Positions 1-5,367 of a stretch of 5,908 bases of DNA are shown piece after piece. This DNA is from Methanomicrobiales archaeon (GTDB lineage: Archaea; Halobacteriota; Methanomicrobia; Methanomicrobiales; Methanoculleaceae), in assembly GCA_012521035.1 (NCBI GenBank), contig JAAYND010000237.1, forward strand, positions 1 through 5,908. Reading direction: 5' to 3'. Each line of letters starts with the position of its first letter. The first letter of the stretch is position 1. The notes under the pieces were generated by a model. That model searched no databases and was not told the DNA's origin. It saw nothing but the letters and a program-made list of their open reading frames with translations. Position numbers and translations under genes: made by a program.

Positions 1-60
1 ATGATGTTCAAACCCTTAAATCCTGTCTATATCATCGTCGGGGGTGCCGGGTGCTCGTAG
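1..60 (+). CDS. cbiT: Cobalt-precorrin-6B C15-methyltransferase/decarboxylase CbiT, last 19 codons only (5' end outside window)
   Basis: Frame 1 is open from the left edge to a TAG at 58-60. The visible tail contains MMFKPLNPVYIIVG. This resembles the C-terminal strand of archaeal CbiT proteins, which end in a hydrophobic 'MF..NP..II' segment; I am matching from memory of the family. CbiT is a SAM-dependent enzyme that methylates C15 and decarboxylates the C12 acetate of cobalt-precorrin-6B. The gene overlaps the cbiL start by 10 bases, and the other ring-modifying genes follow directly, which supports the call. The ATG codons at 1 and 4 are internal to the gene. The fragment is too short for certainty: another upstream cbi gene could end this way, but the NPVYII motif and the context favour CbiT. 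In the bacterial CobL protein this activity is fused to CbiE, whereas here cbiE sits at the far end of the operon. Confidence 0.68.
   Translation: MMFKPLNPVYIIVGGAGCS
40..46 (+). promoter_or_regulatory. Ribosome binding site for cbiL
   Basis: GGGGGTG is one mismatch from the archaeal GGAGGTG consensus and sits 4 bases before the GTG at 51. The cbiL frame is open further upstream to the window edge. This site, together with the canonical family N-terminus immediately after the GTG, fixes the start at 51. Confidence 0.6.
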
Positions 61-668
61 GGGTGGGCCTTGGGCCCGGCGACCCGGAACTCCTGACCCT
101 GCGGGCGGTCAGGCTCCTCAAAGAGGCCGTGGCGGTCTTCGTCCCGGGGAACCTCGCATATGAGCTGGTGCGGCCCTACCGACCGGACGCCGTCATACTC
201 AATTTTCCGATGACAAGCGATGAGGACTACATCCGGGAGTGTCTCAGGAATAACGCCGATGTTATAGCCCCGAAGGCAGAGGAAGGGCTCGTGGTCTTCG
301 GGATCATCGGGGATCCGAACTTCTACTCGACATTCTCTCGTCTCTGCGAGGCTGTTCGCGAGCACCACCCGGACGTCACGTTCGCAACCGAGCCCGGTAT
401 CAGCTCGATCACCGCGTTTGCATCGGTGGCAAACGTCCCGGTGGCAGGGGGATTCTCTGTCTCGGACGGAAATGACCTCGGGTCACGGATCATCATGAAG
501 GTCCGAAAGCCCGCAGCGCTCGCGGCTGACCTGCGGGCGGAGGGCTACTCTGAGTTTGTCCTTGTGGAGCGGATGTACATGCCTGAACAGAAGGTCTACC
601 GGGGAGACGACCTCCCCGAAGAGAGCGATTACTTCTCGATCCTCTTTGCGAGGCGGTCGAATGCATAA
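51..668 (+). CDS. cbiL: Cobalt-factor II / cobalt-precorrin-2 C20-methyltransferase CbiL
   Basis: Cytoplasmic SAM-dependent enzyme that methylates C20 of the cobalt-tetrapyrrole, an early step of anaerobic corrin synthesis. The 205-residue product is near the short end of the family (about 200-240). It has the glycine-rich tetrapyrrole methylase N-terminus (GVGLGPGDPELLTLRA, residues 4-19), the GDPNFYSTF motif (87-95) typical of C20 methylases, PGISS (115-119), and the C-terminal LVERMYMPEQKV stretch (171-182), where the family usually has a similar 'LVE...MP.E.I' segment. The start is GTG. Open frame continues upstream, but translating it adds only non-conserved residues on top of a canonical N-terminus. 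The gene overlaps the preceding gene by 10 bases and cbiF by 8. The GDPxFYST motif separates this protein from the related C11, C17 and C5 methylases in the same operon. Confidence 0.93.
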   Translation: MLVGVGLGPGDPELLTLRAVRLLKEAVAVFVPGNLAYELVRPYRPDAVILNFPMTSDEDYIRECLRNNADVIAPKAEEGLVVFGIIGDPNFYSTFSRLCEAVREHHPDVTFATEPGISSITAFASVANVPVAGGFSVSDGNDLGSRIIMKVRKPAALAADLRAEGYSEFVLVERMYMPEQKVYRGDDLPEESDYFSILFARRSNA

Positions 669-1377
669 AGTCTACATCGTGGGTGCAGGGCCGGGGGCGC
701 CTGACCTCATAACGGTCCGGGGGATGGACCTCCTCCGGCGGGCTGACGTCCTCATATACGCAGGCTCGCTCGTGAACCCGGCGCTTGTGGAGGAGTCGGG
801 GGCGCGGCTGAAACTCGACAGCCAGGGGATGAAACTCGATGAGATCATCGATGCCATCGAGGAGCACGTCAGGGCCGGGGAGGTTGTCGTCCGACTCCAC
901 TCCGGCGATCCGGCTCTCTACGGTGCGATCGTCGAGCAGATGGCCGAGCTTGAGCGGCGCGGGATCGAGGCCGAGATCGTCCCCGGCGTCTCGTCGCTTT
1001 TTGCGGCCTCGGCAGCCCTCAAGACCCAGTACACCCTCCGGGATGTCTCAGAGAGTCTTATCATCACCCGGCCAGCGGGGGCGACGCTTGAGAAGGACTT
1101 AATCCCCGAGTTCTCCCGGCTCGGGCAGACGATGGTGATATTCCTCGGGACCGAGCACCTGGAGGACATTCTCGCCCGGGTGGAGTGTCCCCCCGATACG
1201 CCGGCAGCAGTCGTCTACCACGCCTCCTGGCCCGACCAGAAGATCATACGGGGGACGGTATCCGATATAGCGGAGGCGGCCCGGGCGGCGGGGATCGAGC
1301 GGACGGCGCTGATCATCATCGGGAAGGTGGTCGAGGGGGCGGCGTCCGGGTTCGGGAGGTCGATCCTCTACTCATGA
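661..1377 (+). CDS. cbiF: Cobalt-precorrin-4 C11-methyltransferase CbiF
   Basis: Cytoplasmic SAM-dependent methylase acting at C11 of cobalt-precorrin-4 to give cobalt-precorrin-5A. The 238-residue product shows VGAGPGAPDLITVRG (7-21), the CbiF-typical YAGSLVNPAL (33-42), RLHSGDPALYGAI (78-90), VPGVSSLFAASAALK (107-121), VVYHASWPDQKIIRGT (184-199) and RTALIIIGKVV (214-224). I chose the ATG at 661 because the family N-terminus begins there; the frame is open for 35 codons upstream, but those lie inside cbiL and look like nothing conserved. A GAGGCGG site at 650-656 precedes the start. The start overlaps the cbiL stop by 8 bases, and the stop overlaps the cbiG start as ATGA. One oddity: residues 123-144 read TQYTLRDVSESLIITR..., where most CbiF/CobM proteins have a 'LTLPE.SQT.I.TR..GR' segment. 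Confidence 0.94.
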   Translation: MHKVYIVGAGPGAPDLITVRGMDLLRRADVLIYAGSLVNPALVEESGARLKLDSQGMKLDEIIDAIEEHVRAGEVVVRLHSGDPALYGAIVEQMAELERRGIEAEIVPGVSSLFAASAALKTQYTLRDVSESLIITRPAGATLEKDLIPEFSRLGQTMVIFLGTEHLEDILARVECPPDTPAAVVYHASWPDQKIIRGTVSDIAEAARAAGIERTALIIIGKVVEGAASGFGRSILYS

Positions 1378-2246
1378 CCGGGACCGTCGTGATAGCACTT
1401 GAGCGGTTCCTCCCCGACGCCCACCAGATAGCCGACGCGCTCGGCGCCGATGTAGCGGTTTATGGGCCGGATGCATTCCGGGAGGCGTTCGCCGGATACA
1501 GCCGGATCGTCGCATTGATCTCGGCCGGGATAGCTGTCCGGGGGATCGCCCCCCTCCTCGTCGACAAATGGCGTGATCCGGCGGTAGTCGTCGTCAGCCC
1601 GGACCTCCGTTACGCCATCCCGATCGTCGGCGGGCACCACGGCGGGAACGACCTCGCCCGGGAGCTCGGCATGCTCGGCATTGAGCCTGTGATCACGACC
1701 GCGACCGAGAGATATGGCCGGGAGTCGGTGGAGGGGCTTGCTGTCCGTCGGGGATATGATATCGTGAACCGCGACTCCACCCGCGCGGTGAACGCCGCGA
1801 TCCTGGACGGCGATGTACCTCTCTACGCCATCATGGGCCCCGGGATCGTCGTCGCAGGTCCGGGAGTCTCCTTCCTTGCGAGAAAGGGGGTCTACACCGT
1901 CGGCGTCGGGTGCCGGAAGGGCGTATCAGCGGAGGATGTGACCGTGGCGATCGAGGCGGCGCTCCGCGAGGCCGGCATACTCCCGGACGAGGTCCTCGTC
2001 TACGCGACGACCGCGAAGAAGCGCGGGGAGGCGGGGCTCATCCAGGGCATCTCTGACCTCGGTGGTAACCTCGTCTTCCTGGACGACGATACGATTAACG
2101 CTCTTGAGGTCAAAACACCTTCAAGAGCTTCCCTGATCGGACTCGTCGGTGTCGCGGAACCTGCGGCCCTGGCGGTCTCGAAACATAAAGATCTGGTGTT
2201 TGCCAAACAGGCCTATGGAAGTGTTACTGTTGCAATCGCGCGATAA
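1374..2246 (+). CDS. cbiG: Cobalt-precorrin-5A hydrolase CbiG
   Basis: Opens the ring-A delta-lactone of cobalt-precorrin-5A and releases the C20 carbon and its methyl as acetaldehyde, giving cobalt-precorrin-5B; this step is specific to the anaerobic pathway. The N-terminal CbiG domain is clear at about residues 45-95, with SAGIAVRGIAPLLVDKWRDP (50-69) and IVGGHHGGNDLA (84-95). The C-terminal domain starts near 174 with YTVGVGCRKGVSAEDV and ends in the expected GSVTVAIAR. At 290 residues it is shorter than the roughly 350 of the Salmonella protein. The saving is in the middle segment (about 115-170), so this is a compact form rather than a broken gene. The start is an ATG in an ATGA overlap with the cbiF stop; GGGAGGT at 1354-1360 is rather distant (13 bases), which fits reinitiation. 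It overlaps cbiH by 32 bases. Confidence 0.94.
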   Translation: MTGTVVIALERFLPDAHQIADALGADVAVYGPDAFREAFAGYSRIVALISAGIAVRGIAPLLVDKWRDPAVVVVSPDLRYAIPIVGGHHGGNDLARELGMLGIEPVITTATERYGRESVEGLAVRRGYDIVNRDSTRAVNAAILDGDVPLYAIMGPGIVVAGPGVSFLARKGVYTVGVGCRKGVSAEDVTVAIEAALREAGILPDEVLVYATTAKKRGEAGLIQGISDLGGNLVFLDDDTINALEVKTPSRASLIGLVGVAEPAALAVSKHKDLVFAKQAYGSVTVAIAR

Positions 2247-3009
2247 TAAAGGTAAACTGTATATCGTCAGCACCGGTCCCGGAAGCCTGCTCCAGATGAC
2301 GCCCGGAGCCCTGAAAACCCTCGGAGAGGCTGAATGCGTCATCGGCAACAAGTTTTATCTGGACCTGGTTACACCCATGCTGGCTAAAAAAGAGGTCATC
2401 ACGAGCAGCATGGGCCAGGAGGTCGACCGGGCGAAGAAGGCGCTTGAACTCGCCGAAGATCGGGTCGTCGCCATGGTGAGCGGCGGTGATGCCGGGGTGT
2501 ACGGCATGGCGAGCATCGTTCTTGAGGTGGCGGAGCGATCGGGGGCGACAGTCCCGATCGAGGTCGTCCCCGGCGTAACCGCCGCGGTCTCTGCGGCCGC
2601 GCGACTGGGATCCCCGCTCTCCGGAGACTACATCACGATGAGCCTCTCCGACCTCCTGACACCCTGGGAGGAGATCGAGCGGAGGCTCGACCTCGCATTT
2701 CAGATGCGGGTGCCGGTCGTCCTCTACAACCCCCGGAGCCGGGGGAGACCGCATAACCTCGGTGTTGCGATCGGGATCGCCCGCCGCCACCTCCCGGCCG
2801 GGACACCGGTCGGTGTGGTCAAGAACGCCTATCGTGAGGGGGAAGAGCGACTTATCACGACGCTCGGCGGGTTTGAGGAACACTTCACCTTTGTGGATAT
2901 GCACTCGATCGTCTTTATCGGTGGAGAAGAGACAAGGATCTGGAGGGATGAGGGATATGAGAGAGGTATCATCACACCCCGGGGATACCACCGGAAGTAC
3001 GTATACTGA
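2215..3009 (+). CDS. cbiH: Cobalt-factor III / cobalt-precorrin-3 C17-methyltransferase (ring-contracting) CbiH
   Basis: SAM-dependent enzyme that methylates C17 and drives contraction of the macrocycle to the corrin size, giving cobalt-precorrin-4. With the ATG at 2215 the product has 264 residues. The methylase core starts at LYIVSTGPGSLLQMTPGAL (15-33), followed by the C17-type VSGGDAGVYGMA (88-99), VPGVTA (118-123), GSPLSGDYITMSLSDLLTPW (132-151), VLYNPRSRGRPHNL (169-182) and VVKNAYREGE (201-210). No Fe-S or reductase extension of the kind found in CobZ or long CbiH proteins is present. The start is uncertain: many family members begin just before 'KLYIV', and a TTG at 2230 lies 6 bases after GGAAGTG (2217-2223) and would give 259 residues. 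The ATG is kept by default. It overlaps cbiG by 32 bases and cbiC by 53. Confidence 0.93.
   Translation: MEVLLLQSRDNKGKLYIVSTGPGSLLQMTPGALKTLGEAECVIGNKFYLDLVTPMLAKKEVITSSMGQEVDRAKKALELAEDRVVAMVSGGDAGVYGMASIVLEVAERSGATVPIEVVPGVTAAVSAAARLGSPLSGDYITMSLSDLLTPWEEIERRLDLAFQMRVPVVLYNPRSRGRPHNLGVAIGIARRHLPAGTPVGVVKNAYREGEERLITTLGGFEEHFTFVDMHSIVFIGGEETRIWRDEGYERGIITPRGYHRKYVY
2942..2951 (+). promoter_or_regulatory. Ribosome binding site for cbiC, inside cbiH
   Basis: GGAGGGATGA closely matches the archaeal GGAGGTGAT consensus. It lies a few bases before the ATG at 2957, and entirely within the coding part of cbiH. It favours the ATG at 2957 over the one at 2948, which overlaps the site itself. Confidence 0.5.
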
Positions 3010-3637
3010 CCTTGCGGCGGTCACCCCTGAGGCCTACGCTATAGCGAGCACGAGCCGGAACCTTGCCCGGGAACGTGTGGGAGACGCCACCCCCGAGGAC
3101 CGGATCCGGCAGCGGTGCTCGGTAGCTGTCGGCGATTTTGCCATGGCGGACCTGATGCGGTTCGCCGGCGATCCGGTCGCGGCCGGTCTTGATGCGCTCA
3201 GCGGGGGAGCACCGATCATCACCGATATCAGGATGGTGCAGACCGGCATACTGAAGCGCGGACATGCAAGTGAGATCCTCTGCGCCCTCGACTACGGGGA
3301 GGATATAGCCCACGAACGCGGGATCACCCGGACATCCGCGGGGTTTGTTGCCCTGCGGGATCGGATCGAGGGCTCAATCGTGGTCATAGGAAACGCCCCT
3401 TCGGCGCTCCTCGTCGTCTGCGACATGATCCGGGAAGGGATCCGCCCGGCGCTCCTCATCGGTATCCCGGTCGGGTTTGTGAACGCGGCGGAGTCGAAGG
3501 AGGCACTCCGTGCCCTCGATGTGCCGTCGGTGTCATGCGTCGGCACCCGGGGCGGCACGCCGGTGGCGGTTGCGGCGATAAACGAGATCATAACGATTCT
3601 TGCCGAGCGTGCGGGTTATGAAGGATCCGGTTACTGA
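2957..3637 (+). CDS. cbiC: Cobalt-precorrin-8 methylmutase CbiC, with the usual catalytic histidine replaced
   Basis: Catalyses the last ring step, moving the methyl group from C11 to C12 to give cobyrinic acid. The product has 226 residues (Salmonella CbiC is about 210). The fold signature is well kept: GAPIITDIRMVQTGI (84-98), IEGSIVVIGNAPSALL (137-152), PALLIGIPVGFVNAAESKEA (164-183) and GTRGGTPVAVAAINEI (196-211). The family motif around the proton-donating histidine (His43 of CobH), usually 'R.IH..GD', reads RCSVAVGDF (53-61). By position the histidine is therefore Val56 (codon GTA at 3122-3124). No start codon exists in frame between the ATG at 2957 and a GTG far into the conserved part, so the 53-base overlap with cbiH is required. 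The first 15 or so residues are lineage-specific. It overlaps cbiD by 20 bases. The family assignment is firm; catalytic competence is open. Confidence 0.93.
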   Translation: MREVSSHPGDTTGSTYTDLAAVTPEAYAIASTSRNLARERVGDATPEDRIRQRCSVAVGDFAMADLMRFAGDPVAAGLDALSGGAPIITDIRMVQTGILKRGHASEILCALDYGEDIAHERGITRTSAGFVALRDRIEGSIVVIGNAPSALLVVCDMIREGIRPALLIGIPVGFVNAAESKEALRALDVPSVSCVGTRGGTPVAVAAINEIITILAERAGYEGSGY

Positions 3638-4634
3638 TTTTGAGTATCCCGCCGGGTGGGTGGCAGCATGCCGGTCGCCTGCACTCCTCCCCGACGTCAG
3701 GCGCGGTCTTGCTGTCCTGACGGCGTCGGGGAAGGTTCTCCGCCGGGGGTTTACGACCGGGACGACGGCGGCAGCGGCCTGCAAGGCGGCTGTCCTCTCG
3801 CTCTCGGAGGATGAGACTGTCAGGGGGGTCGGGATCACCCTTCCCTGCGGCATCGCTGTCAGGATCCCGGTCGACGCTTATCGTGGTATAGCATCGTGCT
3901 GGAAGGATCCGGGGGACTACCCGGAGGATGTGACCGCAGGGCTTGAGTTCGTCGCGACCGCCGCACCATCGATATCGGGGTCGATCCAGTTCGTCCCCGG
4001 CGAGGGGATCGGGAGTTTTGCCCGGGATACCCCCCGCCACCGCCAGGGGACGCCGGCGATCAGTGAACCGGCGCTTGAGTGCATAAAGCGGTCGATCGAG
4101 GAGGGTGTGGCGGAGGCCGACCTGCCCGGTGTAACGGTCATCCTGACGATCCCCCGGGGCGCTGAGGTTGCACAGAAGACACTGAACCCGAAGATCGGGG
4201 TGCAGGCCGGCATATCGGTCCTCGGGACGACCGGGCTCGTGGAGCCCTGGGACGACCACCTGATGGAGGGGGTTCTCGACCGGATCGCCCGCGCTCCCGA
4301 TGGTGTCGTGCTGACGACCGGCCGGCTCGGTCTGCGCTACTCCCGCCTCCTCTTCCCGGAGCGTGAGGCGGTCCTCGTGGTGAGCAAACTCGCCGAGGCC
4401 CTCCGGGTGGTGGATGGGGATACCACGATCTGTGGACTCCCGGGCCTGATCCTGAAGTTCATGAACCCGGAGGTGCTCGACGGGACCGGGTGTGCGACGG
4501 TCGAGGAACTCTCGATGACACCGGGGTGGGATGAGGTGGCCCGCCGGGAGATCGCGGCGTTTCTGGAGCGCTACCCGCGCGTCCGGGTCGTGCTCGTCAA
4601 CCGCGCAGGAAAGGTCATCGGGGAGTCTCCGTGA
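3618..4634 (+). CDS. cbiD: Cobalt-precorrin-5B C1-methyltransferase CbiD
   Basis: Methylates C1 of cobalt-precorrin-5B to give cobalt-precorrin-6A. CbiD is unrelated to the other methylases and is a marker of the anaerobic route. The 338-residue product (Salmonella about 380) begins MKDPVTDFEYPAGWV, an N-terminus typical of archaeal CbiD. It has the signature RRGFTTGTTAAAACKAA (42-58), KDPGDYPEDVTAG (96-108), GEGIG (128-132), VTVILTIPRGAEVAQKTLNP (172-191) and the hallmark GISVLGTTGLVEP (198-210). I chose the ATG at 3618. In-frame TTG (3600) and GTG (3609) lie upstream but would add residues outside the conserved N-terminus. There is only a weak GCGGG-like site before the start, so translation probably depends on coupling to cbiC, which it overlaps by 20 bases. 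Near the C-terminus GLPGLILKF (273-281) and VLVNRAGKVIGES (325-337) are family-like. Its stop overlaps the cbiE start. Confidence 0.94.
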   Translation: MKDPVTDFEYPAGWVAACRSPALLPDVRRGLAVLTASGKVLRRGFTTGTTAAAACKAAVLSLSEDETVRGVGITLPCGIAVRIPVDAYRGIASCWKDPGDYPEDVTAGLEFVATAAPSISGSIQFVPGEGIGSFARDTPRHRQGTPAISEPALECIKRSIEEGVAEADLPGVTVILTIPRGAEVAQKTLNPKIGVQAGISVLGTTGLVEPWDDHLMEGVLDRIARAPDGVVLTTGRLGLRYSRLLFPEREAVLVVSKLAEALRVVDGDTTICGLPGLILKFMNPEVLDGTGCATVEELSMTPGWDEVARREIAAFLERYPRVRVVLVNRAGKVIGESP

Positions 4635-5203
4635 AGATCGTGGGCGTCGGTTGCGGGCCGGGGATGCTGACCGAAGAAGCGGTTGCGGCCATAAGAGGAG
4701 CAACGCTCGTGTACGGCTCCCCCCGGGCCATAGCGCTCGCCCGGTCACACATCCAGCCGGACTGTGAGGTGCGCGAGATCGAGGACTATGGGGCGCTCCG
4801 GTCGCTTCCCGCACACGCGGTCGCTCTCTCGACAGGGGATCCGATGCTCGCAGGGCTCGGCTACCTCCCGGGCGACGTGGTCCCCGGTATATCCTCTCTC
4901 CAGGTCGCCTTCGCCCGCCTGAAGATACCGCTCGTGCGGGCCGCGGTCGTCACGGCCCACGGGAAGGACCACGCCCGGGCTATCGCCGACGCCCGCGAGG
5001 AGATCCTGCGGGGTCGGGTGGTCTTCCTCATCACCGACCCGGCCTTCGATCTCAGGGCGCTTACGGTCGCCCTCCCGCCTGAGACACAGGTCGCCGTCTG
5101 CGAGGATCTCGGCTACCCGGAGGAGCGGATCGCAGTCGGGACGGGGGCAGAGCCGCCGGCGGTCCGGGGCGGTCTCTTTGTGGTCGTGGCGGGGGAGTTT
5201 TAG
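4631..5203 (+). CDS. cbiE: Cobalt-precorrin-7 C5-methyltransferase CbiE
   Basis: SAM-dependent methylase that adds the C5 methyl to cobalt-precorrin-7, giving the CbiC substrate. The 190-residue product (Salmonella about 200) has VGVGCGPGMLTEEA (4-17), LVYGSPRA (26-33), LSTGDPMLAGLG (66-77), VVPGISSLQVAFARL (83-97), VTAHGKDHA (107-115, where the family usually has 'S.HGR') and CEDLGYPEERI (157-167). It starts at a GTG in a GTGA overlap with the cbiD stop. GGGGAG at 4620-4625 lies 5 bases upstream and supports that start. It is a stand-alone CbiE with no CbiT domain attached. It is the last gene of the operon in this window: the next frame, 5 bases beyond its TAG, belongs to the opposite strand. 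Confidence 0.94.
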   Translation: MKIVGVGCGPGMLTEEAVAAIRGATLVYGSPRAIALARSHIQPDCEVREIEDYGALRSLPAHAVALSTGDPMLAGLGYLPGDVVPGISSLQVAFARLKIPLVRAAVVTAHGKDHARAIADAREEILRGRVVFLITDPAFDLRALTVALPPETQVAVCEDLGYPEERIAVGTGAEPPAVRGGLFVVVAGEF

Positions 5204-5208
5204 GGGGG

Positions 5209-5355
5209 TTACGGGTCAAACACCTTCTCGATCCGCACACGCCGGCCGAGCATCTCCTCGTACCACTCCTGCTGTTTTAAGGCCTGCTTCATGCTCCTTA
5301 TGCGGTGCCGGACCCGCGTCCCGGTCGCCGTATCGATGAGTACAAGCTTTGACAT
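5209..5355 (-). CDS. Small basic protein of 48 residues, unrecognised, coupled to the ATPase gene
   Basis: I do not recognise a family. The frame runs from an ATG (5355-5353) to a TAA (5211-5209). It begins MSKLVLIDTATGTRVRHRIR, continues with a probably helical stretch rich in K, Q and E (MKQALKQQEWYEEML, residues 22-36), and ends RRVRIEKVFDP. It has 11 Lys/Arg against 6 Asp/Glu, one tryptophan, no cysteine, no signal peptide and no membrane segment. The ATG is 5 bases after the upstream ATPase stop and is preceded by AGGGTGATC, a strong match to the archaeal ribosome binding consensus. An alternative GTG at 5364 overlaps the ATPase stop as GTGA and would add three residues, but it would sit within the binding site. 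The basic N-terminal half could contact nucleic acid; that is only a guess from composition. It could also be the remnant of a longer partner gene. Confidence 0.66.
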   Translation of the reverse strand: MSKLVLIDTATGTRVRHRIRSMKQALKQQEWYEEMLGRRVRIEKVFDP

Positions 5356-5358
5356 CCT

Positions 5359-5367
5359 GATCACCCT
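5359..5367 (-). promoter_or_regulatory. Ribosome binding site of the small gene, overlapping the ATPase stop codon
   Basis: Read on the - strand, AGGGTGATC is followed by 3 bases and the ATG at 5355. GGTGAT matches the complement of the archaeal 16S rRNA tail. The ATPase TGA (5363-5361) is embedded in it, so a ribosome ending the ATPase would sit on the binding site of the next gene. Confidence 0.6.

Noticed and set aside
11..24. A/T-rich CCCTTAAATCC, like an archaeal TATA box placed suitably for cbiL
   Set aside because: It lies inside an open frame whose product looks like the CbiT C-terminus, and cbiL overlaps that gene, so a promoter is not needed. AT-rich codons (Lys-Pro-Leu-Asn) explain it.
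556..660. Upstream extension of the cbiF frame by 35 codons
   Set aside because: It lies within cbiL, adds non-conserved residues, and the canonical methylase N-terminus starts exactly at the ATG at 661.
1185..1373. Upstream extension of the cbiG frame by 63 codons
   Set aside because: It is the Gly/Arg-rich out-of-frame reading of the cbiF tail; the CbiG domain fits the ATG at 1374, which overlaps the cbiF stop.
2224..3024. 266-codon open frame on the - strand opposite cbiH
   Set aside because: Antisense shadow of a well-supported CbiH gene; composition is low in hydrophobic residues and no domain is visible.
3588..4814. 408-codon open frame on the - strand
   Set aside because: It is antisense to cbiD and the cbiE start. 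Its translation is rich in Arg, Pro and His with no recognisable motif, as expected for the complement of a GC-rich gene.
5275..5278. TTTT as a + strand terminator for the cobalamin operon
   Set aside because: A run of only four T bases inside the antisense small gene is too weak to call; archaeal terminators usually have longer or repeated T-tracts.
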